Counted from the first letter of the stretch, positions 26,183 to 35,539 are shown. The stretch: 64,000 bases of DNA from CBDFKQ01 sp965248855 (GCA_965248855.1 CBDFKQ010000014.1:1-64000); one strand, 5' to 3'. Translations and numbers: made by a program. The notes: generated by a model not told the origin, from the letters alone.

Positions 26183-26219
26183 TTTTTTCTCTTGTCACTT
26201 GTCTAATCCCTCTTGTCTA
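26183..26219 (+). repeat. CTTGTC-rich leader repeat upstream of nth
   Basis: The sequence TTTTCTCTTGTCACTTGTCTA followed by CCCTCTTGTCTAC ends about 11 nt before the nth ATG. It matches the purQ leader (19832-19866) in layout and orientation, with small differences. Confidence 0.55.
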
Positions 26220-26230
26220 CAAAACCCATA

Positions 26231-26917
26231 ATGCATAAAAAAGAACGTTATCAACATTTTATTGAATATTTTGTAAATAACTTTCCCGACCCTCAAACGG
26301 AATTAAAATATCAAAATCCATATCAATTGCTTGTTGCTGTAATTTTATCTGCTCAATGTACAGATAAGAGGATAAATATGGTTACTCCCTCTTTATTTGA
26401 AAGATACCCCTCGCCTCAAAAAATGGCAGAAAGCAGTGTGGAAGAAATTTTTGAATACATTAAGAGTGTTTCTTATCCTAATAATAAGGCCAAACATTTA
26501 TTTGGCGCGGCTAATTTACTTGTTCAAAATTATAATTCAGAAATTCCGGCAGACCATAATGAATTGATAAAATTACCCGGTGTTGGGCGAAAAACAGCAA
26601 ATGTAATTGTATCGGTTATTTTTAATCAACCTGCCATTGCTGTTGATACTCATGTATTTAGAGTATCTCACAGATTAGGTTTGGTAAATAAAAAAGATAA
26701 TACTCCATTGGCTGTAGAAAAAGAATTGGTAAAAAATATTGAAGAACAATATTTAGCCCGGGCACACCATTGGTTGATATTACATGGAAGATACATATGT
26801 GTTGCCCGCTCTCCAAGGTGTGAACAATGCCCCCTTACTTCTTTTTGTTTGTATTTTGAAAAGAATGTTGTTAAGCTTCCATTAAATGAAATTGTTTCAA
26901 AAAAAAGTAAAATTTAA
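26231..26917 (+). CDS. nth: Endonuclease III (Nth)
   Basis: This 228-residue DNA glycosylase/AP lyase removes oxidised pyrimidines. Landmarks are LLVAVILSAQCTDKRINMVT (about residues 34-53), the helix-hairpin-helix LIKLPGVGRKTANVIVSV carrying the catalytic lysine, IAVDTHVFRVSHRLGLV with the catalytic aspartate, and the iron-sulphur motif CVARSPRCEQCPLTSFC (C-x6-C-x2-C-x5-C). The longer open frame begins with a TTG inside the leader repeat; the ATG at 26231 fits the family better. Confidence 0.95.
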   Translation: MHKKERYQHFIEYFVNNFPDPQTELKYQNPYQLLVAVILSAQCTDKRINMVTPSLFERYPSPQKMAESSVEEIFEYIKSVSYPNNKAKHLFGAANLLVQNYNSEIPADHNELIKLPGVGRKTANVIVSVIFNQPAIAVDTHVFRVSHRLGLVNKKDNTPLAVEKELVKNIEEQYLARAHHWLILHGRYICVARSPRCEQCPLTSFCLYFEKNVVKLPLNEIVSKKSKI

Positions 26918-27012
26918 TGAAAAATCCGGCGTCTTTGAAAATACTTCACTCGGGCTTAATTGGAAAAATATTTTAATTTTTATAAATATTTTTCCTAAAA
27001 TGCGATTGATCA

Positions 27013-28989
27013 TTAATATTTAATCAACCCGGTTATTTTTTCCTTTATTCTTTCTTTTGGTAAAAAACCTTTTTCAAGGTTCTTTGCAAAAGGCACTGCC
27101 ATGTCGAGGCTGCCTTCACGAAGAACGGGCGCATCTAAAAACTCAAATAAATTTTCTGAAATCCAGGCCGCTATCTCTGCTCCTATTCCGCCTGTAATAG
27201 TATCTTCATGACAAATTAAAACTCTTCCGGTATTTTTTACGGTTTTTGTAACCGCCTCTTTATCCCATGGCAATAAGGTTCTGAGATCCAAAATATCTGC
27301 CGGTATATTTAAATCATTAATAATTTCTTTTGCCCAATGCACGCCAATTCCGTAAGTAATAATCGAAATTTCATCCCCTTCGTTAACAAGTTTAGCTTTC
27401 CCAATAGGTATTGTATAGTAAGATGCAGGAATAACTGCTGTGAGTGACCTGTATAACAATTTATGTTCAAAATACATAATAGGATTTGGGTCTTCAATGG
27501 CAGCGTTTAATAAACCTTTTGCATCAAAAGGATTGGAAGGATAAACAATTTTTAAACCCGGCGTATGAAAAAACCATGCTTCGTTGGATTGTGAATGAAA
27601 AGGACCGGCAGATGAACCTGCTCCGGTTGGCATGCGGATAACAACATCAGCATTTTGAGCCCAACGGTAAAAATTTTTTGCCAAATTATTTACTATCTGG
27701 TTAAAACCGCAACTTACAAAATCTGCAAATTGCATTTCAATAACCGATTTAAAACCACGGATTGAAAGTCCTAAACCAATACCTATTATTGCCGACTCAC
27801 ATAAAGGAGTATTTCTAACCCTGTGCTTTCCAAAATTTTCAATAAAACCTTCTGTAACTTTAAATGCTCCACCATATTCTGCCACATCCTGACCCATTAT
27901 TATCAGATTTGGAAATTTTTCCATGCTTTCCCATAAGGCATCTGAGATAGAATCAATAAATCTCTTTTCTGTTTTTTCTTCACTTTCCGGTTCGTGAATT
28001 GTTTGTATGAATGGGGCAAACATTTCGCCTGCCTCAATATTAAAATCAAATTCCGGATCGGGTAGAGAAAAAGCGGTTTCAACTGCCCGGTCAATTTCAG
28101 ATTTATAATCAGATTTTATTTTATTTATTTCTTCTATTGAAATAATTCCGGCTTCAATAATAAATCTTTCATAATTAATGACAGGATCTTTTTTATTCCA
28201 CATTTCTAATAATTCAGCCGGAACATATTTTACTCCCGAAGCCTCTTCATGCCCTCTCATTCTAAAAGTAACCGCTTCGATTAAATATGGCCTCGGATTG
28301 TTTCGCATCGATTTTGCGATTGTAGAAACATTTTCGTAAACCTCTAAAATATTATTTCCGTCAATTTTTTTACTTTCAATGCCATATCCAATTGCTTTAT
28401 CTATTAAATCTTTGCACCTGAACTGTTCTTCACTTGGTGTTGATAATCCGTAACCGTTGTTTTCAATTAAAAAAATAACCGGTAAGTTCCAAACGGCAGC
28501 TACATTAACAGCTTCATGAAAATCACCCTGACTTGTGCCGCCATCTCCACTAAAAACCAAAGTCACTTTCGGTTTTCGTTGAATTTTATTTGCCAATGCA
28601 ATTCCATCAGCAACAGGTAGCATTGCTCCCAAGTGAGAAATCATGCCTATTATATGATGTTCGTGAGTACCAAAATGAAAAGATCTGTCCCGTCCTTTTG
28701 TAAAACCTTCCAACTTGCCTTGCCATTGTGCAATAAGTTTTACTAATGAACAATTTCTGGAAGTGAAAACCCCTAAATTTCTATGAAGTGGTAAAATATA
28801 TTCATTTTCAAACAATGCCATGGTTGCACCAACAGATATTGCTTCCTGACCAATTCCGGAAAACCATTTTGAAATTTTATTTTGACGGAGTAAAATCAGC
28901 ATTTTTTCCTCAATTAATCGGGGCCTGATTAATGCTTTATATAAATCAATCAAGGTTTCGTTTGAATGATTATTTTTATCGAAACGCAT
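27013..28989 (-). CDS. Fused alpha/beta E1 2-oxoacid dehydrogenase (branched-chain or related)
   Basis: This 658-residue protein fuses E1 alpha (about residues 1-320) and beta (about residues 340-658) of a thiamine-diphosphate 2-oxoacid dehydrogenase. The alpha half has the TPP motif FSGDGGTSQGDFHEAVNVAA and ends that motif with FLIENNGYG; the beta half has IIMGQDVAEYGGAFKVTEGF, RNTPLCESAIIGIGLGLS and EMQFADFVSCGFNQIVN. The fusion is common in Bacteroidota, where it is usually annotated as 2-oxoisovalerate or pyruvate-type dehydrogenase. E2 and E3 partners are not beside it, so the substrate is not settled. Confidence 0.9.
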   Translation of the reverse strand: MRFDKNNHSNETLIDLYKALIRPRLIEEKMLILLRQNKISKWFSGIGQEAISVGATMALFENEYILPLHRNLGVFTSRNCSLVKLIAQWQGKLEGFTKGRDRSFHFGTHEHHIIGMISHLGAMLPVADGIALANKIQRKPKVTLVFSGDGGTSQGDFHEAVNVAAVWNLPVIFLIENNGYGLSTPSEEQFRCKDLIDKAIGYGIESKKIDGNNILEVYENVSTIAKSMRNNPRPYLIEAVTFRMRGHEEASGVKYVPAELLEMWNKKDPVINYERFIIEAGIISIEEINKIKSDYKSEIDRAVETAFSLPDPEFDFNIEAGEMFAPFIQTIHEPESEEKTEKRFIDSISDALWESMEKFPNLIIMGQDVAEYGGAFKVTEGFIENFGKHRVRNTPLCESAIIGIGLGLSIRGFKSVIEMQFADFVSCGFNQIVNNLAKNFYRWAQNADVVIRMPTGAGSSAGPFHSQSNEAWFFHTPGLKIVYPSNPFDAKGLLNAAIEDPNPIMYFEHKLLYRSLTAVIPASYYTIPIGKAKLVNEGDEISIITYGIGVHWAKEIINDLNIPADILDLRTLLPWDKEAVTKTVKNTGRVLICHEDTITGGIGAEIAAWISENLFEFLDAPVLREGSLDMAVPFAKNLEKGFLPKERIKEKITGLIKY

Positions 28990-29420
28990 ATATTATTATT
29001 ATTTTTTAAATCGGTTAACACTTAAATAAGTTCTCTTTATAATGGTTAATTCACCTTCCCGGAAAGATAAATTGAGGCATTTGATTTAGAGATAGTTTAT
29101 AAATTATGAATATACAGATATTGATAAACTAATATTATAATTATTTTTATGATTTGATTTTCTTTTTTTTGGCTTAGGTTTTTATCCAACAAGGGGGGTC
29201 GGATAAAAAATTTTTAGAAAAGCAGAAATATTACTGTTTGTTGTTATAAATTAAAATTATACATTGTTTATCAAATAGTTATAGTTTTTTAAATTTTTTT
29301 ATCTCTGGCAATTGTTTTATTTTCCATTCCATTGTATAATTCCCCATTTAAAACTTATAAAGCATATGATAAAAACATTTATACGGTTAAAAAGTAACAT
29401 GTATTTAAAAAAAATAATTT
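28990..29420. other. Intergenic region without a gene
   Basis: About 430 AT-rich base pairs between the E1 gene and the RNA-repair cassette. A GATATTGATAAAC palindrome-like motif lies near 29111-29123. I found no ORF, terminator or RNA gene. Confidence 0.4.
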
Positions 29421-30527
29421 TTAATTCTCCACCACAACCAATTCATGGCAAGTGGTAAGATCGGGTAACTCTAGTCTTCTAAACATATCATTAATTTTCT
29501 TGGTCGGCAAAACAGACATTTCTTCTCTTTTGGCATTATCTTCCAAAATCTTATTTATATTTTTATGAATATAAATGATATGAATTTTGGGTTTGTATGG
29601 CAGCCATATATTAATTAATGTCGACCTCACCTGAGCGGTAATATTAGTGGCGTTCCAAATAAAAGATTGTTGTTTTCTGCAAAATTCTTTACTTCTCTCC
29701 CTACTCAACTGAATAATTTTTCCTTGATCTTCTGTTGGTTTTATATCCAGTTCTTCCCTGATAGCATCTAAGTGAATTTGAGGTAGGTGTTTAAGATTTT
29801 TTTTCAGAAAACTATCTTTACCAGAAGCAGGCAAGCCGCACATCATAAAAATATCAAGTTTATAATCTTCAAAAATCTCTGTATCAGGATAACTGTCGTT
29901 AATATTACAATAGTAAAACCTATCGTAAGAAGATTTAAATCTTTTGGCTTCACCAAAAATATTGTTTTCCAAACACAGCTCCTTATATAATTCAAGATTA
30001 AAAAACCGTTCATCGTGGTCATTACAAATCCTGCCCAATAAATCTGCTTTTGCGAAAATATATAGTAATTTATTATCAGATAATAAACTCGTTTTTATTA
30101 TATCGCTGAGTGGATTTTCTCTTTCCATTACGCGCAAAGGATATCCATGAAAACGAACCATGTTATAAACTTTCGATATAAAATCAAAGGTTTCGTTTTC
30201 CACGTCAAGTAGCTGCCTTACTAAATTTGCACCTTTTAAGGCATGCCTCGGATTTGAAATTCTTCCATCTGCACTTATTTCAAAAGTATCCGGCTTGCAT
30301 ACATCGTGAAAAATGGCTGTATAAGTTAATATTTTTTGCTCGTATTCATCAAGATTTTTAAAGTCTTGCAGAGCAATTAATTGGTTCAAAACCATTTCGG
30401 TATGCGTATAAACATCGCCTTCCTGATGATGAATCCTGTCTTGCGGTGTTTCCTTCATTTTAATGAACAGCTCTTTATATTTATTCACGATTTCAAATTC
30501 TGAAAGCGTTTTTATTATTTGTATCAT
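29421..30527 (-). CDS. HD-Pnk: HD-domain phosphoesterase fused to polynucleotide kinase
   Basis: This 368-residue protein carries an N-terminal HD domain (about residues 20-200) with H42 in VYTHTEM, the HD pair at 74-75 in IFHDVCKP, and RFHGYP at about 125-130. A C-terminal P-loop kinase domain of the polynucleotide-kinase type follows: CGLPASGKDSF (about residues 230-240), HLDAIREEL and WNATNITAQVRSTL. The architecture matches HD-Pnk enzymes, such as the characterised one from Runella slithyformis, where the HD domain removes 2',3'-cyclic or 2'-/3'-phosphates and the kinase phosphorylates 5'-OH ends. The RNA ligase gene 99 nt upstream on the same strand would seal the healed ends. Together they look like a broken-RNA repair unit; the natural RNA targets are unknown. 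Confidence 0.88.
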   Translation of the reverse strand: MIQIIKTLSEFEIVNKYKELFIKMKETPQDRIHHQEGDVYTHTEMVLNQLIALQDFKNLDEYEQKILTYTAIFHDVCKPDTFEISADGRISNPRHALKGANLVRQLLDVENETFDFISKVYNMVRFHGYPLRVMERENPLSDIIKTSLLSDNKLLYIFAKADLLGRICNDHDERFFNLELYKELCLENNIFGEAKRFKSSYDRFYYCNINDSYPDTEIFEDYKLDIFMMCGLPASGKDSFLKKNLKHLPQIHLDAIREELDIKPTEDQGKIIQLSRERSKEFCRKQQSFIWNATNITAQVRSTLINIWLPYKPKIHIIYIHKNINKILEDNAKREEMSVLPTKKINDMFRRLELPDLTTCHELVVVEN

Positions 30528-30626
30528 TTTAGTTTTTTATTAATTTTTTATTACTTTTTTCTATTGCGCTTTTAAGCATTTGTTGTTTTGTTCCTTTCAT
30601 CAATACTTATATTATTACTACAATAT

Positions 30627-31415
30627 TTAATCGAAAATATTTATCCCTTTTGCCAATCTGTTAGGAATTATTGGTCTATCGAGCCAGTGTGTTTCTGAAT
30701 CCATTATTGAATTTAAAAAATCGCTTCTTACATATTTAAATCGTTGATCAACCGTGTTTTCCGATTCCTGTTTGATATATAAACCTTCCATTATATTACT
30801 TTGATTGGTTTCTTTTAACACTGTTTGAAAATTTAATTTAAGTTTTTCTGTATCTTCTTTCAGGCAATCCAAGTGATTGTTACCGATAAAATAAGATTGA
30901 GTCATAAATGATTTAAGTTGATCTTTGCTATTCAAAACACCTTCAAATAAAATTTTAACCGATTTAATAAATGGCAGTTTTTCTAAAAGTTTATTTCGTT
31001 TTTTAGTACTCAAAAAACAATCATTTGCCTTATCATAAATATCAAATTCCAAAAAATAATGTTCTAAATGAGTATAATAAACGGTGTGCTTGGCAAACAT
31101 CCATTCACCATAAATTATAAACTCATCTTTAATCACATCCCACATTTGTGGTGAATAGGTATTGGCCCAGGTTTTAAAAAGATCAAAATGCCTTTCGCGA
31201 TAGCCACCGGTTAAATAATGCCCACGACTTTGCAGTAATAATTCTCCATTTTCAGAAAAACTGATTCCTGAATTGGCTCCGTCCATTTTTTCTTCAATCA
31301 CTAAAAACTTTCCTTTTATTTCATCAAAGGGAATATTATCAAGGTCTTCATCTCCATTTTGTAATTTTGAACCTTGTATATGAGGTGTGCGCGGGTATTT
31401 TTTTATCGTTATCAT
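30627..31415 (-). CDS. ATP-dependent RNA ligase
   Basis: This 262-residue protein is a nucleotidyltransferase-fold RNA ligase. Motif I is VIEEKMDGANSG with the lysine (K43) that would carry AMP; motif Ia is LLLQSRGHYL, motif III FIIYGEWMFAKH, motif IV EGLYIK (210-215), and motif V is RFKYVR near residue 228. It lacks the extra domains of T4 Rnl1 and resembles short RNA_ligase-family proteins. It is the first gene of a two-gene unit with HD-Pnk downstream. The intact motifs suggest an active enzyme. Confidence 0.88.
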   Translation of the reverse strand: MITIKKYPRTPHIQGSKLQNGDEDLDNIPFDEIKGKFLVIEEKMDGANSGISFSENGELLLQSRGHYLTGGYRERHFDLFKTWANTYSPQMWDVIKDEFIIYGEWMFAKHTVYYTHLEHYFLEFDIYDKANDCFLSTKKRNKLLEKLPFIKSVKILFEGVLNSKDQLKSFMTQSYFIGNNHLDCLKEDTEKLKLNFQTVLKETNQSNIMEGLYIKQESENTVDQRFKYVRSDFLNSIMDSETHWLDRPIIPNRLAKGINIFD

Positions 31416-31765
31416 TTTATAAAAAATTTAATTTGAGCAAGATTTATAAAAACAGAATCTGCTTATATTAAATCCTTTGCCAAAAAGTAAAAAATAGGAT
31501 ATTAATCATGACTCGTCTAAAGTCAAAATCCTGAGAGGGTCAGGAAATTTTTATTTCAATAAGTATTACAAGACGAGCATTTTGAAAGATGATAAAGTAA
31601 TGTTTAGACTTTATCTGAGTTTTAAAAAAAAGTAACCTTTTAGGAAAGATTTGATTTATTGTTGAGAACTAAAGTATCCCATTAATAACCTTTTCAATAC
31701 ATTATCTCATCAGCAAAAAAGGAAAGCATTTGATTAAAGAAAAAATCAAATGCTTTCTATAAAAT
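31416..31765. other. Intergenic region upstream of the RNA-ligase gene
   Basis: About 350 bp holding the promoter side of the RNA-repair unit and the terminator of the Nudix gene. No ORF seen; no clear TAnnTTTG promoter found on the minus strand. Confidence 0.4.
31715..31758 (-). terminator. Terminator of the NudK-like gene
   Basis: A perfect 14-bp stem GAAAGCATTTGATT / AATCAAATGCTTTC with an 8-nt loop. On the minus strand it is followed by a run of six Ts. Confidence 0.85.
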
Positions 31766-32353
31766 TTATATCGAAAAAATATTATTGATTAATGCATATT
31801 GAAGTAACATAATTGTTTTTCCATCCTTTATTTCACTGTTTCCAATCATATTATATGCCTTTTCAAAAGGGATTTCAATTACTTCTATATCTTCATTCTC
31901 TGCTTCAATACCACCTCCATTGCTTATTTTTTGATCTTTGGTATACGCTGCAACGAAAAAATATAAAATTTCGGTAACAGAACCCGGTGACATATAAGCT
32001 TCAAATATTTTTTTCACTTTACTGATTTTATATCCTGTCTCCTCTTCCGTTTCTTTTTTTATACAGTCTTCCGCATTGTCTTTATCAAGTAAACCGGCAC
32101 AGGTTTCTATCAACATTCCTGTTTCATTTCCATTAATATAGGTGGGTAAACGAAATTGCCTTGTAAGTATAACTGTTTTATTTTCAATATTATAAAGCAA
32201 AATAGTTGCTCCGTTTCCTCTGTCATAGGCTTCTCTGGATTGTGATACAGAAATTCCGTTTTTGCCTTTGTAATCAAAAAATATTTTTTTTAAAGTATAC
32301 CAATTGTCAGAAAGTATTTTTTCTTCACGGATTGTTATTGAAGGATTTATCAT
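31766..32353 (-). CDS. Nudix hydrolase (NudK-like, GDP-mannose pyrophosphatase type)
   Basis: This 195-residue protein has a Nudix box at GLLDKDNAEDCIKKETEEET followed by GYKI, with the REUXEE core as KETEEE (lysine replaces the usual arginine). The N-terminal half (EEKILSDNWYTLKKIFFDYK, ILTRQFRLPTYING) and the tail (FEAYMSPGSVTEILYFFVA) resemble NudK/NudF ADP-ribose or GDP-mannose pyrophosphatases. It is divergent from the DeoR-type gene. Confidence 0.82.
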   Translation of the reverse strand: MINPSITIREEKILSDNWYTLKKIFFDYKGKNGISVSQSREAYDRGNGATILLYNIENKTVILTRQFRLPTYINGNETGMLIETCAGLLDKDNAEDCIKKETEEETGYKISKVKKIFEAYMSPGSVTEILYFFVAAYTKDQKISNGGGIEAENEDIEVIEIPFEKAYNMIGNSEIKDGKTIMLLQYALINNIFSI

Positions 32354-32410
32354 AATTTTGATTGTTATTGATCAGTATTGATTATTTTTGAACAAATTAA
32401 TATTTTATTG

Positions 32411-33163
32411 ATGAATTTTCAAGAAAGGAAAAAAATAATTTTGCAAATGATCGATTTGAAAGGATCGGTGAGTGTTAATGAAATTTCGGAAAGGTTACAG
32501 ATTTCCGAAATAACGGTGCGTAGGGATTTGGCAACCTTATCGGCGAAGGGATTAATTTACCGTACGCATGGAGGTGCGATGAAAGTGAGTCTTGCTAAAG
32601 ATTCATTTTCATTTTCCAATAAAGTGGCAGTAAATATTGAAAAAAAAGATTATATCTGTGGCTTGGCAAATGATTATATTAAAGCCGGGCAAACTATTTT
32701 TATGGATTGTGGCAGTACTGTTTTCAGATTATGTGAGCTCATTCGCAATAAACAAATAAAATTAATTACCAATTCGTTACCGGTTGCTTATGAGTTAATT
32801 AACTCGCAAGTATCTATAAATTTAATTGGAGGGGAATTGGATAAAGACAGGCATGCGATACATGGAAAAATGGCTGAAGAACATATTGCAAGATACAAAG
32901 CTGATTTTGCTTTTATTGGCACTGATGGGGTATCTCTTAAAAATGGATTAAGTGCAAACAGTGAATTGGAAGCCGGCATAACTCAAGGCATGATCAGAAA
33001 TTCGGAAAAAGTTATTTTACTTTGTGATTCTACAAAACTTGAAAATGATAAATATTTTCAATTCGCACCTTTATCTTCCATAAACACTATTATAACAGAT
33101 AAGGAAGCCGATGAAGAAATTTTGAAAAAATATAAAAATAAAAAGGTCGAGATTATTTATTAA
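32411..33163 (+). CDS. DeoR/GlpR-family transcriptional regulator
   Basis: This 250-residue repressor has an N-terminal DeoR helix-turn-helix (SVNEISERLQISEITVRRDL followed by ATLSAKGLIYRTHGGA) and a C-terminal sugar-phosphate-sensing domain (IFMDCGSTVFRLCELI, LITNSLPVAYEL, INLIGGELDKDRHAIHG, AFIGTDGVSLKNGLSANSEL, VILLCDSTKLE). The open frame begins 33 nt earlier with a TTG; the ATG at 32411 fits the family start. Ligand and target operon are unknown. Confidence 0.85.
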   Translation: MNFQERKKIILQMIDLKGSVSVNEISERLQISEITVRRDLATLSAKGLIYRTHGGAMKVSLAKDSFSFSNKVAVNIEKKDYICGLANDYIKAGQTIFMDCGSTVFRLCELIRNKQIKLITNSLPVAYELINSQVSINLIGGELDKDRHAIHGKMAEEHIARYKADFAFIGTDGVSLKNGLSANSELEAGITQGMIRNSEKVILLCDSTKLENDKYFQFAPLSSINTIITDKEADEEILKKYKNKKVEIIY

Positions 33164-33233
33164 AGAAATTAATGACGCATAATCGGATTAGTCTTTAATA
33201 ATTTTAGAATTATATCATTTATTAAATAAATCT

Positions 33234-34028
33234 ATGTTTTTATCGAAACTTAAAGTTTTAATTATTTGCCTTTTTTACTTAGTTGGTTTTAAAAATTTCG
33301 CACAGGAAAATATAATTACCCAATCTCAAATGGATAGTATTTTCACTGCCAATAAAGTAAATGGCACTTTAGTTTTATATGATTTGAAAAATCAAAAAAA
33401 TTATGTGCATAATAAAAAACGTGCAAATAAGGGATTTTTACCTGCCTCAACTTTTAAAATTCCTAATTCTTTAATAGGGTTAGAAACAAAAGCGGTTAAA
33501 GATGAAAATGAAATTATTAAATGGGATGGTGTGGAAAGAAGTTTCGAAAGTTGGAATAGAGACCACTCCATGAAAACGGCAATAAAAGTTTCATGCGTGC
33601 CATTTTACCAAGAAATTGCACGAAGAATAGGAAAAACACAAATGCAACAATGGATAAACAAAATAAATTATGGAAATAAAAATATCTCTGAAAAAATTGA
33701 TGACTTTTGGCTGGTTGGTAATTTAAGAATTACTGCTTTTGAACAAATTGATTTTTTAAAAAATCTTTATGCCAATAAATTACCGTTTTCTGAAAATACT
33801 TTAAAAGTCGTTAAAGAAATTCTAATCCTTGAAGAAACCGAAAAATATATTCTTCGCGGTAAAACAGGGTGGGCAACTAAAGAAAAAGTAGGGTGGTGGG
33901 TTGGATATTTAGAAACCGGCAATAATGTTTATTTTCTGGCAATGAACATTGATATGCCGGATGAAAGTTATATTTTTAAAAGATTATTTATTACGAACTC
34001 CGTTTATAAAACAGCTAAATTGAAATAA
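33234..34028 (+). CDS. Class D (OXA-type) beta-lactamase
   Basis: This 264-residue protein has a signal peptide (MFLSKLKVLIICLFYLVGF, cleavage near FAQ) and all the usual class D catalytic motifs: ASTFK with S72 and K75, the SCV motif at 120-122, YGN at 146-148, a tryptophan at 159, and KTG at 210-212. These belong to the serine nucleophile, the carboxylatable lysine and the active-site wall. It would hydrolyse beta-lactams in the periplasm. It is not a recognisable acquired OXA allele. The gene lies on its own between a regulator and a lipoprotein-like gene, with the same AT-rich style as its neighbours, which suggests a chromosomal intrinsic gene. Its spectrum cannot be read from sequence. 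Confidence 0.92.
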   Translation: MFLSKLKVLIICLFYLVGFKNFAQENIITQSQMDSIFTANKVNGTLVLYDLKNQKNYVHNKKRANKGFLPASTFKIPNSLIGLETKAVKDENEIIKWDGVERSFESWNRDHSMKTAIKVSCVPFYQEIARRIGKTQMQQWINKINYGNKNISEKIDDFWLVGNLRITAFEQIDFLKNLYANKLPFSENTLKVVKEILILEETEKYILRGKTGWATKEKVGWWVGYLETGNNVYFLAMNIDMPDESYIFKRLFITNSVYKTAKLK

Positions 34029-34132
34029 AGAAAATCGGTGTTGATGTTAATGAGGGAGCGTGTACATTGTAATCTTTGGTAATTAAAAAAAATGTTTAAA
34101 TTAAACTTATAATAATAAACATATCATTAAAT

Positions 34133-34882
34133 ATGGAGCTCCAAATCAAAAAACCCTGCGAAGAAAGTTGGAACAATATGATTTCGGGAGAAAAAGGAAA
34201 TTATTGTACTGCTTGCGAAAAAACAGTTATTGATTTTACAAAGTTTAGCGATAAGGAGATTTATGTTTTTTTTCAAAAAAATACCGAAAAGGTGTGTGGA
34301 AAGTTTAATTCCGACCAACTTGATAGAAATTTAAATGAACCGGTTTCAAAAAATATATTTTCATTACCAAAATCATTTTTCAGCCTAATGATTTTATTGG
34401 GTTTAAACTCGGAGGCAGAGGCTCAAAGTTTAAACCCAAACGTAAAAACAGCTTACTTGCAAAAGAAAATAAAACCAAAAGAAAATAAAAACATTAATAA
34501 AAATTTAAAGAAGATTTCTGTTTTTGGAATTGTAAAAGATGAAAATGGAAGTAAACTTCCTTTTGTTAATATTTGGGCTAATACCTACAACCAAGGTACT
34601 ATAACTGATGAAAACGGTGCATTTAAATTGAATCTGAATGTAAAAGATTCATGCGCTGAAATTAAAATAACTTTTTCTGTTATTGGCTATTTGAAATTGG
34701 AACAACAAATTTCAACATTTGATAAACCTATAAATATTAGTATGATTTCAGATTCTACCCTTTATTTAGGTGTAAAAGGTTATGCAGCAATCCGGTGTTA
34801 TTCACTTACAGGTGAAATTAATGTGATTCAAAAACCTTTAACTAAATCAAGATTTAAAAGCTTTTTTAGAAGAAAAAACTAA
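34133..34882 (+). CDS. Carboxypeptidase-like regulatory-domain protein
   Basis: This 249-residue protein begins with a zinc-ribbon-like N-terminus (CEESWNNM and GNYCTACEKTVIDFT), a short hydrophobic segment (FSLPKSFFSLMILLGLN), and then a carboxypeptidase-regulatory-like (CarbopepD_reg_2) domain (ISVFGIVKDENGSKLPFVNI, GTITDENGAFKLNL). Proteins with this start occur singly in many Bacteroidota genomes as surface or sensory proteins. Downstream function is unknown. Confidence 0.72.
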   Translation: MELQIKKPCEESWNNMISGEKGNYCTACEKTVIDFTKFSDKEIYVFFQKNTEKVCGKFNSDQLDRNLNEPVSKNIFSLPKSFFSLMILLGLNSEAEAQSLNPNVKTAYLQKKIKPKENKNINKNLKKISVFGIVKDENGSKLPFVNIWANTYNQGTITDENGAFKLNLNVKDSCAEIKITFSVIGYLKLEQQISTFDKPINISMISDSTLYLGVKGYAAIRCYSLTGEINVIQKPLTKSRFKSFFRRKN

Positions 34883-35000
34883 AACTTGAATTGAATAAAT
34901 TTAATATTTTATGTTAAAAAATTACAATTCCTATCCAGAGTGATCTTTTATACTGATGAGTTGTAAATAATATTATTTGTTCGCTGTCAAATTTAATCTC

Positions 35001-35528
35001 TTATATTGTATGATTAGAAAAAAACTTATCTATAGAAAAAATAGCATTTTTTAATCTTACTTCTTCTAAACCTGATATTTCTGCAAACGGAAGTTGCCTG
35101 CTTAGCAATTCATTTTTAAATAAATTATGCATTTCTTTTCTTTGATGAGGCTTATCTCTCAATGGGTCGGGTGACCACTCTACATCGATATTGGTTAATA
35201 AATAAAAATCATATTCTCTATTTTTAATTTCATCTGAGAGCCATTCGGGTGAGGTTCCGAAATATACATCGCTGTAAACTTTGGTTTCAAGTATATTTGT
35301 ATCGCATATTAAAAGTTTATTGGCTCTTTCTATCAACCTGTCTTCAGCCATTAACTGACCTTTTGCAATCGGAATCACGTCAGAATATTGAACATTTATT
35401 CTTTCGTTTTCTAAGTATTCCCTTGCAAATTCCGGAACCCAAACCGTTTTATAAAATATAGCAAGTTGTTGAGCCAAAGTCGTTTTTCCGGTGGATTCAG
35501 AACCGAACAATACAATTTTCTTTATCAA
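35001..35528 (-). CDS. NadR-like nicotinamide-riboside kinase
   Basis: This 175-residue P-loop protein resembles the C-terminal kinase domain of NadR: IVLFGSESTGKTTLAQQLA (P-loop, about residues 5-22), the ICDTNILETKVYSDVYFG segment and SPDPLRDKPHQRKEM. It would phosphorylate nicotinamide riboside to NMN. It lies 11 nt downstream of pnuC on the same strand, a classic salvage operon. The NMN adenylyltransferase and DNA-binding domains of full NadR are absent. Confidence 0.88.
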   Translation of the reverse strand: MIKKIVLFGSESTGKTTLAQQLAIFYKTVWVPEFAREYLENERINVQYSDVIPIAKGQLMAEDRLIERANKLLICDTNILETKVYSDVYFGTSPEWLSDEIKNREYDFYLLTNIDVEWSPDPLRDKPHQRKEMHNLFKNELLSRQLPFAEISGLEEVRLKNAIFSIDKFFSNHTI

Positions 35529-35539
35529 ATTTGTTAAAT

